Position numbers and translations under genes: made by a program. The notes below the pieces were generated by a model that saw only the letters and a list, made by a program, of their open reading frames with translations, made no database searches and was not told the origin of the DNA. Below are positions 45,305 to 53,369 of a stretch of DNA of 64,000 nucleotides, piece after piece; positions within the stretch are counted from its first letter, which is position 1; every line of letters begins with the position of its first letter. The stretch lies in the NCBI RefSeq assembly GCF_009861525.1, contig NZ_WVHL01000005.1, forward strand, positions 3,100,001 through 3,164,000, written 5' to 3'. Source of the DNA: Pseudomonas sp. LD120. GTDB taxonomy: Bacteria; Pseudomonadota; Gammaproteobacteria; Pseudomonadales; Pseudomonadaceae.

Positions 45305-46675
45305 TCAGCGGACTGGGGCTGCTTGCTTGCGTTGTTCGATACGCTGCAGCAGGTTGCGGTAGGTCTGTTCGTCCAGGGGGTAGAGCAGCACGAAGACCAA
45401 ACCCAGGGCGAACATCAGTGCCGGCACCAGGGTCATCATCAGGGTAATGGCGTTGATCGCCTGGGCATTCACCTGCGCCGCCGAGTAGCCCGAAAGCTGC
45501 AGCAGCAGGCCGGCCAGGCCGCCGCCCAGGGCCATGGCAATCTTGGTCACGAAGTTGAAGAAGCCATAAATGGCGCCCTCGGCCCGGCAGCCGTTCTTCC
45601 ACTCGGCGTACTCCACAGTGTCGGCGATCATTGACCACATGGCGACGAACCCGGCGCCCAGAGCGATGCTGTACAGGCCGATGCACAGCAGGGTCAGCGG
45701 CAAGTTGCCAGCGGCGAAGCCGTACTGCGTCAGCAGCCCGCCGATCCCCAGCAGCAATACCCCGAGGGTCATTTTCTTCTTGCCCAGCACGGCGATGAGT
45801 TTCTCCGACAGCACGGTGCCGAGGATGTAGGCGGCGGTCTGCAGGGCGAAGAACATTGGGCTGAAGCCCTCATCACCGATCACGTACTTGATGAAGTACA
45901 CGGCCATGGCCATCCACAGCGTATAGGCGATGTAGAAGAACAGGGTGAACAGTGACAGGTGGATCAGGGGCAGGTTGTCGAGCACTGCCCGCAGCATCTC
46001 GCGGATCGACGGTGTCGGGCTGTCCTGGTCCGGGTCCACGCGTTCGCGAGTCATGCCAAAGCAGGCGATGAAGCAGAAGGTGGCCAGCAGGGAAAACAGG
46101 CTCACGGCGAAGACGTAGCCGTCCCTGGGGTCGGTGAACAGCGCCACCAGATGCTCGGCACATGTGGCCACGATCAGGTAGCCGATTACCGCCAGGACAA
46201 AGCGATACACCGACAGCGAAGCCCGGGAGCCCTCGTGCTGGGTCATGCGGTTGGTCAGCGCCGAGTAGGGCGTGTTGACCGTGGTATAGGCCAGGCAATA
46301 GAGGGTGTAGCTGACCAGCGCATAGGTGAATTTAAGCTCGATGTTCCAGGCGCTGAAGCACAGGATGCTCAGGCCTGCCAGGGGCAGGGTGCCGTACAGC
46401 AGGTAGGGGCGCAGCTTGCCGTGGCGGCTGCGAGTGCGGTCCACCCCGTAGCCGATGAGGAGGTTGAACAAGGCATCGACCACGCGGGCGATGACGAACA
46501 CCAGGCTCGCCTCGGCGGCGGACAAGCCATAGATATCGGTATAGAAGTAGAGCAGGAACAGCGAGACGAAACCGAAAGACAGGTTGCTGGCCAGATCGCC
46601 CAGCCCGTAGCCGATCTTCTCCTTGGCACCTAGGACCACGTAGCTCGCGCAGATCCTGGCGGTTGGCGTATTCAT
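45305..46675 (-). CDS. GPH-family glycoside:cation symporter
   Basis: A 456-residue MFS/GPH carrier (melibiose/xyloside type) with 12 helices. Hallmarks: EKIGYGLGDLASNLSFGFV, IGYGVDRTRSRHGKLRPYLL, PYSALTNRMTQHEGSRASLS, and ADTVEYAEWKNGCRAEGAIY. Start at 46675 (MNTPTARIC), because the in-frame upstream ATG at 46720 adds 15 residues with no family match. First gene of the transporter-GH3-AraC operon. Confidence 0.92.
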   Translation of the reverse strand: MNTPTARICASYVVLGAKEKIGYGLGDLASNLSFGFVSLFLLYFYTDIYGLSAAEASLVFVIARVVDALFNLLIGYGVDRTRSRHGKLRPYLLYGTLPLAGLSILCFSAWNIELKFTYALVSYTLYCLAYTTVNTPYSALTNRMTQHEGSRASLSVYRFVLAVIGYLIVATCAEHLVALFTDPRDGYVFAVSLFSLLATFCFIACFGMTRERVDPDQDSPTPSIREMLRAVLDNLPLIHLSLFTLFFYIAYTLWMAMAVYFIKYVIGDEGFSPMFFALQTAAYILGTVLSEKLIAVLGKKKMTLGVLLLGIGGLLTQYGFAAGNLPLTLLCIGLYSIALGAGFVAMWSMIADTVEYAEWKNGCRAEGAIYGFFNFVTKIAMALGGGLAGLLLQLSGYSAAQVNAQAINAITLMMTLVPALMFALGLVFVLLYPLDEQTYRNLLQRIEQRKQAAPVR

Positions 46676-46775
46676 TGTTGTTATCCGCGACAAGAGGAAC
46701 CGTGATTCTAAGAATTCCACTCGCCGGACACTTGTCGTTATTTGTGCGAATACTGGGGCTTACTTGTGCGGTTGT

Positions 46776-46796
46776 CGGGGGAGGGACACTCCCCCG
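46776..46796. terminator. Perfect 8-bp hairpin between GNAT and GPH genes
   Basis: CGGGGGAG GGACA CTCCCCCG just past the GNAT gene's 3' end. There is no T-tract on either strand, so termination would be Rho-assisted, if at all. Confidence 0.4.
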
Positions 46797-46807
46797 GCAA
46801 GGGGCGG

Positions 46808-47242
46808 TCAGGTGTTTTTCAGCTGCATGTGGATGATCGGAAACGGCCGGCCTTCGCCATCGGTTTCCGAGCGGCCGCAGTCGACGAAGCCGTAGTGACG
46901 ATAGAAACCGTGGGCCTGTGGGTTCTGTTCATTGACGTCGACCTTGAGGCCGGGACGGCGAACGTGATCCAGAAGCGTTCGACCGATGCCCTGGCCGCGT
47001 TGGGCCGGTTCGATGAACAGCATCTGTACGGTGTCGTCGCTGGTGGCGATAAAGCCTGCGGGGCTGGCGTCGGGGTTTTCGAAGACCCAGGTTTCAAGGG
47101 CCGGCAGGTAGCTGTCGCGTACCAGCGGGTACAGGCGCTGGATGTCGTCTTCAGCAATAAAGTCATGGGTGGCGCGGACCGAACGCTCCCAGAGCGCGGT
47201 CAGCAGGGCGTCGTCCGCAGCGACGCGAGGGCGAATCTTCAT
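46808..47242 (-). CDS. YjaB-like GNAT N-acetyltransferase
   Basis: A 144-residue acetyltransferase resembling E. coli YjaB. It has LWERSVRATHDFIAEDDI at the N-terminus, the acetyl-CoA loop IEPAQRGQGIGRTLLDHV (R/QxxGxG/A), and KVDVNEQNPQAHGFYRHYGF. The acceptor is unknown. It is divergent from the TetR regulator but 264 bases away, so co-regulation is uncertain. Confidence 0.87.
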   Translation of the reverse strand: MKIRPRVAADDALLTALWERSVRATHDFIAEDDIQRLYPLVRDSYLPALETWVFENPDASPAGFIATSDDTVQMLFIEPAQRGQGIGRTLLDHVRRPGLKVDVNEQNPQAHGFYRHYGFVDCGRSETDGEGRPFPIIHMQLKNT

Positions 47243-47506
47243 GGGGGTATTCCATCGGTAACAGGACAGATGGCCGGCGATGGAGCAGGGCCGGCATTCG
47301 GGCAGAGGCCTGTATGCCCGTGTCGCGAATTAACGCCTGGACGGAGCACCGCAGTGGCTGCTGCAAATGAGCGGGAGGCCGATCCTACTCAATCCGGCCG
47401 GGCGGCGAAAGACCCATCGGCGGCGCGCAATGTCGCGGCCCTGACAGCCCCCGCAAGACCTGGGCGGATGCTAGTCTTGCCGCAGACTGTTTTCGTAGGA
47501 GCCCTC

Positions 47507-48127
47507 ATGGGCAATCACAAGATCGAGATTCGTCGCAGCAACGTGGAAAAAATCCTCCTGGCGGCCGAGAAAATCTTCGCTGAAAAGGGCTATGCCGGGA
47601 CCGCCATGGCCGACATCGCCGAAGAAGTGCAACTGCCGCGTTCCAACCTGCATTACTACTTCAGCACCAAGAACGAGCTGTACAGCGCCGTGCTCATGGA
47701 CCTGCTGGAGGTGTGGAAGCAGGACGCCCTGTGCTTTGAAATGTTCGACGATCCGCGGGTGGTGCTCAGCAGCTACATCCGCGCCAAGATGCAGCATTCG
47801 CGCAGCCGGCCTTATGGCTCCAAGGTCTGGGCCAACGAAATCATCCATGGCGCGCCGACCCTGGGCGCGGCATTGGATGCCAGCCTGTACGACTGGGCGA
47901 AGATGAAGGAAGCGAAGATCCGCCAATGGGTCGAGGCTGGACGAATCTTGCCCGTGGAACCGTCGAGCCTGCTGTACATGATCTGGGCCTCGACCCAGCA
48001 TTACGCCGACTTCGACCACCAGGTGATGATCCTCAACGACCATCAACCGTTATCGGATTTGCAATTCGAACGTGCGGTGCAGACCGTCACCCGCGTCATC
48101 CTGCGCGGCATCGGCCTGGAGCCCTGA
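47507..48127 (+). CDS. TetR-family regulator of pyrimidine catabolism (RutR-like)
   Basis: A 206-residue TetR protein. HTH: TAMADIAEEVQLPRSNLHYY (~35-55). The C-terminal domain (KVWANEIIHGAPTLGAALDA; YMIWASTQHYADFDHQV) belongs to the RutR/YcdC group, which senses uracil or thymine. Start at 47507 follows AGGAG. It is convergent with preA and encoded at the edge of the pre/hyd/NCS1 cluster, as a TetR gene is in P. aeruginosa. Confidence 0.85.
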   Translation: MGNHKIEIRRSNVEKILLAAEKIFAEKGYAGTAMADIAEEVQLPRSNLHYYFSTKNELYSAVLMDLLEVWKQDALCFEMFDDPRVVLSSYIRAKMQHSRSRPYGSKVWANEIIHGAPTLGAALDASLYDWAKMKEAKIRQWVEAGRILPVEPSSLLYMIWASTQHYADFDHQVMILNDHQPLSDLQFERAVQTVTRVILRGIGLEP

Positions 48128-48222
48128 GCAACATGCGAAGTTGCAATCCCTGTTGACCTCAAGAACGCCGCGAGCGTAGCGCTCGTTCGCAGCCTGCGGC
48201 AGCGGCTACAAGTGGTGCGGTG

Positions 48223-49497
48223 TTACACGGCTTCGCGGTAGGGATTGCGCGGGTCGTGCAGCCAGTCGAGGAAGGGCTTGCCCGTGTCCTGGGGCACCAT
48301 TTCGATGCAGTCCTGCACCGGGCAGGTGATCTGGCACAGGTTGCAGCCCACGCACTCGTCGTCGATCACTGCATATTTATGGGTGCCGTCGGCCTGCCTT
48401 AGGCTGGCAATCGCCTGATGCGAGGTGTCTTCGCAGGCGATATGGCAGCGGCCGCAACCAATGCACGCCTGCTGGTCGATCTTGGCGATCACCTGATAGT
48501 TGATGTCCAGGTACTTCCAGTCGGTGGTGTTGCCCACCGCGCGCCCGGAGAAGTCCTGCAGGCTGTGGTAGCCCTGGCTGTCCATCCACCGCGACAGGCC
48601 GTCCTTCATCTCGTCGACGATGCGAAAGCCATGCAGCATCGCCGCCGTGCACACTTGCACCGCACCGCAGCCCAGGGCGACGAACTCCGCCGCATCGCGC
48701 CAGCTGCCGATGCCGCCAATGCCGCAGATCGGCAGGCCGCGGGTCTGCGGGTCACGGGCAATCTCGGCCACCATGTTCAGGGCAATCGGCTTGACCGCCG
48801 AGCCGCAGTAGCCGCCGTGGGTGCTCTGGCTGCCCACCATCGGGTGGGCCACCATGCGCTCCAGGTCGACGCTGGTGATGGAGTTGATGGTGTTGATCAG
48901 CGACACCGCGTCGGCCCCGCCGCGATGGGCGGCGCGGGCGGCCATGCGGATGTCGGTGATGTTTGGCGTCAGCTTGACGATCACCGGCAGCGAGCAATAG
49001 GTCTTGCACCAGCGGGTCACCTGCTCGACGTATTCCGGCACCTGGCCCACGGCTGCGCCCATGCCGCGTTCCGGCATGCCGTGGGGGCAGCCGAAGTTCA
49101 GCTCGATACCGTCGCAACCGGTGGCTTCCACCAGGGGCAGGATGGCTTTCCAGGATTCCTCGACGCAGGGCACCATCAGCGACACGATCAGTGCCCGGTC
49201 CGGCCAGTCCTTCTTCACCTGGGTGATTTCCTTGAGGTTGATCTCCAGGGAACGGTCGGTGATCAGCTCGATGTTGTTGATGCCCATCACTTCCCGGTTC
49301 GGTCCGAAATGCGCGGAATAACGGGACGAGACGTTGACCGCCGCCGGGTCCTCGCCGAGGGTTTTCCAGACCACGCCGCCCCAGCCGGCCTCGAAGGCGC
49401 GGACCACGTTGTAGGCCTTGTCGGTGGGCGGCGCGGAGGCCAGCCAGAATGGGTTGGGCGCCTTGATACCCGCAAAGACAATCGACAAATCGGCCAT
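48223..49497 (-). CDS. preA: NAD-dependent dihydropyrimidine dehydrogenase, PreA subunit
   Basis: A 424-residue FMN/iron-sulfur subunit. An N-terminal dihydroorotate-dehydrogenase-like barrel (NPFWLASAPPTDKAYNVVRA; GCPHGMPERGMGAAVGQ, catalytic cysteine nearby) is followed by two 4Fe-4S clusters (CIGCGRCHIACED and CVGCNLCQITCP). With PreT it reduces uracil/thymine. Its ATG directly follows the preT stop. Last gene of the minus-strand pair. Confidence 0.95.
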   Translation of the reverse strand: MADLSIVFAGIKAPNPFWLASAPPTDKAYNVVRAFEAGWGGVVWKTLGEDPAAVNVSSRYSAHFGPNREVMGINNIELITDRSLEINLKEITQVKKDWPDRALIVSLMVPCVEESWKAILPLVEATGCDGIELNFGCPHGMPERGMGAAVGQVPEYVEQVTRWCKTYCSLPVIVKLTPNITDIRMAARAAHRGGADAVSLINTINSITSVDLERMVAHPMVGSQSTHGGYCGSAVKPIALNMVAEIARDPQTRGLPICGIGGIGSWRDAAEFVALGCGAVQVCTAAMLHGFRIVDEMKDGLSRWMDSQGYHSLQDFSGRAVGNTTDWKYLDINYQVIAKIDQQACIGCGRCHIACEDTSHQAIASLRQADGTHKYAVIDDECVGCNLCQITCPVQDCIEMVPQDTGKPFLDWLHDPRNPYREAV

Positions 49498-50865
49498 TTA
49501 CGCAGCCTCCACATTGAGCATGAGTTGGGCATGCATGGCGTCTGCGGCCAGCTTGCCGTGTTGCACCGCCTGCACGGTGAGGTCCTGGCCGAGGCTGACG
49601 CAGTCGCCGCCGGCGTAGACCCCGGGAATGCTGGTGCGCAGCTGTTCGTCCACCTGGATACGTTCCCCGCAACGCTGCAGTTCCCGCGCCAGTGGATCGG
49701 CCAGGGCGCCGCCGTCGAACGACTGGCCGATGGCCTTGAAGATCGCGTCGGCCGCCAGCTCGAAGGTTTCCCCGGTGTGTTGCAAACGGCCTTCGTGCAT
49801 GTGGGTGCGGGCGAAGCGCATGCCGCGCACCCGGCCCTGGTCATCCAGCAGCACCTGTTGCGGCGCGGCCCAGGTCAGCAGGCGCACCTGATTGGCCTTG
49901 GCGATTGCCTGCTCGTGCGCGGTGGCACCCATGTCCTCGACGCCCCGGCGGTACACCAGGTTGACGTCCCGGGCGCCGAGGCGGGTCATTTGCACCGCCA
50001 TGTCGATGGCGGTGTTGCCGGCGCCGAGGACGATGCAGCGGTCGGCCAGGGGCAACTGGCTGAGGTCGTCGGCCTGACGCAGTTCGCGGATGTAGTCGGT
50101 GGCGGCCAGCAGCCCGGGAGCGTCTTCATGCTCCAGCCCCAGCTGCTTGCTGGCGGCCAGCCCGAGGCCGAGGAACACCGCGTCGAACTCCTGATGCAGT
50201 TGGCTCAGGCTCAGGTTGGCGCCGAGTTTGTGCCCGTGGCGGATCTCGATGCCGCCAATGCCCAGCAGAAACTCCAGCTCCCGTTGAGCGAAGTCGCCCA
50301 CCAGCTTGTACTTGGCGATCCCGTATTCGTTGAGGCCGCCGGCTTTCTCCTGGGCTTCGAAAATCACCACGTCGTGGCCGTGCAGGGCGCTGCGGTGGGC
50401 GCAGGACAAACCGGCCGGGCCGGCGCCGACTACGGCAATGCGCTTGCCGGTGGGCGCGGCGCGCTGGAACGGGTGTTCGGTGAAGTGCGCGTTGTCCAGG
50501 GCATAGCGCTGCAGCAGGCCGATCAGTACCGGCGCGCACTCCTGGGCGTTGTTGCGCACGCAGGCCTGCTGGCAGAGGATTTCGGTGGGGCAGACCCTTG
50601 CGCAACTGCCGCCGAGGATATTGGCCGAGAGAATCTTCTGCGCCGCGCCCTGGACGTTGTCGGTGTGGATATTGCGGATGAATGACGGAATGTCGATCTC
50701 GCTGGGGCAAGCGTTGACGCAGGGCGCGTCGTAGCAATACAAACAGCGCGAGGCTTCCAGGTGGGCCTGGCGGGCATTGAGCGGCGGCGCCAGATCGCTG
50801 AAGTGACCGGCGAGGGTGGCGCCGTCCAGGGTCGGGTGGGGCAAGTGGTTCAAGGTCTTGATCAC
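49498..50865 (-). CDS. preT: NAD(P)-dependent dihydropyrimidine dehydrogenase, PreT subunit
   Basis: A 455-residue flavoprotein/iron-sulfur electron-transfer subunit. N-terminal cysteine motifs CLYCYDAPCVNACPSEIDIP and CARVCPTEILCQQACV hold 4Fe-4S clusters. The FAD loop IAVVGAGPAGLSCAHRSA and NAD loop IVLGAGNTAIDMAVQMTRLG follow. The GTG at 50865 gives (M)IKTLNHLPHP, the family N-terminus; the ATG at 50889 lies in unconserved sequence. Confidence 0.93.
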   Translation of the reverse strand: MIKTLNHLPHPTLDGATLAGHFSDLAPPLNARQAHLEASRCLYCYDAPCVNACPSEIDIPSFIRNIHTDNVQGAAQKILSANILGGSCARVCPTEILCQQACVRNNAQECAPVLIGLLQRYALDNAHFTEHPFQRAAPTGKRIAVVGAGPAGLSCAHRSALHGHDVVIFEAQEKAGGLNEYGIAKYKLVGDFAQRELEFLLGIGGIEIRHGHKLGANLSLSQLHQEFDAVFLGLGLAASKQLGLEHEDAPGLLAATDYIRELRQADDLSQLPLADRCIVLGAGNTAIDMAVQMTRLGARDVNLVYRRGVEDMGATAHEQAIAKANQVRLLTWAAPQQVLLDDQGRVRGMRFARTHMHEGRLQHTGETFELAADAIFKAIGQSFDGGALADPLARELQRCGERIQVDEQLRTSIPGVYAGGDCVSLGQDLTVQAVQHGKLAADAMHAQLMLNVEAA

Positions 50866-50950
50866 GGTATTGGCCTCACGGTTTTTCATCTGCCTCTGAC
50901 GGGCATGGGGGTTCACGAAAAGCGTTCTGTCCTGCCGTCCTGTAGCTGCC

Positions 50951-51022
50951 GCCAACCCTGCGGCGGTCTCAAGACCCCCGCGTCTCCTGCGGAGCCGATC
51001 GCAGCCTGCGGCAGCGGCTACA
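50951..51022. repeat. 72-base direct repeat, copy 1
   Basis: From GCCAACCCTGCGGCGGTCTC to CAGCGGCTACA. Copy 2 at 51111-51182 differs only by C/T at one position. A 23-base terminal part (CGCAGCCTGCGGCAGCGGCTACA) also recurs at 48188-48210. They are separate from the REP family. Confidence 0.8.
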
Positions 51023-51110
51023 CAAATCGTGGATCGGCGCTGGTCCTGTAGCCGCTGCCGAGCCTGCGAGGCTGCGAAAAGGCCCGCAGGGCCTTGCTTG
51101 GCGATCTCCT

Positions 51111-51182
51111 GCCAACCCTGCGGTGGTCTCAAGACCCCCGCGTCTCCTGCGGAGCCGATCGCAGCCTGCGGCAGCGGCTACA
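51111..51182. repeat. 72-base direct repeat, copy 2
   Basis: Second copy, 160 bases downstream of copy 1. The 443-base gap between preT and hydA consists almost entirely of these repeats and a REP-type pair; no gene seen. Confidence 0.8.
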
Positions 51183-51221
51183 GATTTGGGGCAGGCATGT
51201 ATTCAAGCGGGCGCAGGCGCC

Positions 51222-51290
51222 CGGATCGCGAGCGAGCTCGCTCCTACAAGGTGGTGCTTTTTGATGTGGGAGCGAGCGTGCTCGCGATAG
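51222..51290. repeat. REP-type inverted pair (GAGCGAGCTCGCTCC type)
   Basis: GGATCGCGAGCGAGCTCGCT (51222 on) and its inverse GGGAGCGAGCGTGCTCGCGA (51268 on), the second REP class in this window. Lies 3' of hydA. Confidence 0.8.
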
Positions 51291-51308
51291 GGGACAACGC
51301 CCCCGGTC

Positions 51309-52748
51309 TCAGCGTTTAACCGCCGTCGGCTTGTGCTGCTCTGCGCGTTTGCTCAGCAGGTCGAACACTGCCGGGTAGGCTGGGCGCTCGATGTAGCGCC
51401 CGGCGCCGCGCTCGGCTCGCAGGTCACCGTCGGCCCAGACCACTTTGCCCTGGCTGATGGTGTGGCTGGGCACGCCGCGCACGGTCTTGCCTTCGAAGAT
51501 GTTGAAGTCCACCTGCTGGTGATGGGTCTTGGCGGAAATGGTGCGGCTGCCGTTGGGGTCCCAAAGCACCAGGTCGGCATCGGCACCGACGCGGATCGCG
51601 CCCTTGCGCGGGTAGAGGTTGAAGATCTTCGCGGTGTTGGTGGAGGTCAGGGCCACGAACGCCTGCATCGACAGGCGCCCGCTATTGACCCCTTCATCCC
51701 AGAGCACCGCCATGCGGTCTTCGATGCCGGCGGTGCCATTGGGGATCTTGCTGAAGTCGTCGCGGCCGGCGGCTTTCTGTTCGGCGCAGAAGCAGCAGTG
51801 GTCGGTGGCGGTGGTGTGCAGGTTGCCCGATTGTAGGCCGCGCCACAGCGCCTGTTGATGGCCGTGTGGGCGGAAGGGCGGGCTCATCACGTAGCCGGCG
51901 GCGGTCTGCCAGTCCGGGTCGCGATAGACGCTGTCGTCCAGCAGCAGGTGCCCGGCCAGGACCTCGCCGTACACCGGCTGGCCCTTGCCCCGGGCGTAGC
52001 TGATTTCGTCCAGGGCTTCCTGGGTCGACACGTGCACCAGGTACAGCGGGGTACCCAGGGTTTCGGCGATGCGGATCGCCCGGCTGGCGGCTTCGCCTTC
52101 CACTTGCGAAGGCCGTGACAGCGGGTGGGCTTCCGGCCCGGTAATGCCCTGGGCCAGCAGCTTGCGTTGCAGGTGATACACCAGCTCGCCGTTTTCCGCG
52201 TGCACCGTGGGCACCGCGCCCAATTCCAGACAGCGCTCGAAGCTGGCCACCAGGGTGTCGTCGGCGGCCATAATGGCGTTCTTGTAGGCCATGAAGTGCT
52301 TGAAGCTGTTGACGCCATGGTGCTGCACCAGCTCGGCCATTTCCTCGCGCACCTGTTCGCTCCACCAGGTGATGGCCACGTGAAAGCCGTAGTCGCTGGC
52401 GGATTTCTCGGCCCAGCCGCACCACTGGTGAAAGGCCTCCAACAGCGACTGCTGGGGGTTGGGAATCACGAAATCGATGATCGAGGTGGTGCCCCCTGCC
52501 AGACCCGCCGCCGTGCCGCTGAAGAAGTCTTCGCTGGCCACGGTGCCCATGAAGGGCAGTTGCATGTGGGTATGGGGGTCGATGCCGCCGGGCATCAAGT
52601 ATTGGCCGCTGCCATCGAGCACTTCACAGCCAGCGGGAATATCCAGATTGTGGCCGATGGCACGAATTAGACCCTCTGCGCAGAGCACATCGGCTTTATA
52701 ACTTTCATCATGGGTAATAACGGTGGTGCCACGGATCAACAGAGACAT
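51309..52748 (-). CDS. hydA: Dihydropyrimidinase
   Basis: A 479-residue cyclic amidohydrolase that opens dihydrouracil/dihydrothymine. Metal motif DPHTHMQLPF, the carbamylated lysine in SFKHFMAYKNA, and further histidines in VPTVHAENG and PLYLVHVSTQEAL complete the binuclear zinc site. ATG at 52748 follows GAGGAA. It is separated from preT by a repeat-filled gap and may have its own transcript. Confidence 0.94.
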   Translation of the reverse strand: MSLLIRGTTVITHDESYKADVLCAEGLIRAIGHNLDIPAGCEVLDGSGQYLMPGGIDPHTHMQLPFMGTVASEDFFSGTAAGLAGGTTSIIDFVIPNPQQSLLEAFHQWCGWAEKSASDYGFHVAITWWSEQVREEMAELVQHHGVNSFKHFMAYKNAIMAADDTLVASFERCLELGAVPTVHAENGELVYHLQRKLLAQGITGPEAHPLSRPSQVEGEAASRAIRIAETLGTPLYLVHVSTQEALDEISYARGKGQPVYGEVLAGHLLLDDSVYRDPDWQTAAGYVMSPPFRPHGHQQALWRGLQSGNLHTTATDHCCFCAEQKAAGRDDFSKIPNGTAGIEDRMAVLWDEGVNSGRLSMQAFVALTSTNTAKIFNLYPRKGAIRVGADADLVLWDPNGSRTISAKTHHQQVDFNIFEGKTVRGVPSHTISQGKVVWADGDLRAERGAGRYIERPAYPAVFDLLSKRAEQHKPTAVKR

Positions 52749-53369
52749 TCCGAGTTCCTCGCAGGCATGACCGACTGCTGTCGGCTCTAACTTTTTATTG
52801 AACGCGCTAACAACTTAAGCAATCCTGTCAGCGGTGACAGGATTAGAAGCTAGCCGCACTTCAAAGAAACATCAAGAATATTTTTTATAAACATATATAG
52901 TCATTAAGTTATTGAATTTTAATGATAAAAAATGAAAATCTGCAAAATGGTGCGACTCCTAACCATTTTGACGCACTTGACAGGATCGAAAAATAGTCGA
53001 GATTTCCTATGGTAAATCAGCCGCTTGAGGAGGCGTCGAGAAGCCGCAAAAACAACTAAGGAAATAAACGTGCACTGCTTTGGGTCCTGATCGAGCGGAC
53101 AACTTGTCAAGCGCCCGGTCTGAGTGATTTGGCAACTAACCGAAGTCGTCAAAGTTGATTGAATAAAACTGAGTGGCATCAGTTGTTTACATGGATTTCG
53201 CGCACTGTGCAGAAGCGAGTTCGGTTGTAGTTGGCATCTTTATTGATTGCCGCCGCAGATCGCTGGCCAGGAGGGCGGAAGTCGTCAGTTCTCCGGCCAT
53301 CGTCCGGCGCGCTGTAGGTAGGTGCGCTGGCCTGATGAGCAAAATAATCAAAAGAACAGTGGAGCGGCC
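52749..53369. promoter_or_regulatory. hydA-permease divergent control region
   Basis: A 621-base, visibly AT-rich region (especially 52850-53060) unlike its surroundings. A perfect palindrome AATCCTGTCA GCGG TGACAGGATT (52821-52844) lies 73 bases before hydA, and the half-site TTGACAGGATC recurs at 52978. These are candidate TetR/RutR-like operators. An 86-codon minus-strand frame here was judged spurious. Confidence 0.6.

Noticed and set aside
48418..50685. A 755-codon plus-strand frame opposite preA/preT
   Set aside because: Same reasoning: mirror of conserved genes, no motif, no start signal.
52919..53179. An 86-codon minus-strand frame in the hydA-permease intergenic region
   Set aside because: AT-rich region, no family resemblance, no Shine-Dalgarno; the region reads better as regulatory DNA.
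53170..53190. A sigma-54-like TGGCATCAGTTGTT before the NCS1 permease
   Set aside because: Spacing and the GC element do not match the -24/-12 consensus.
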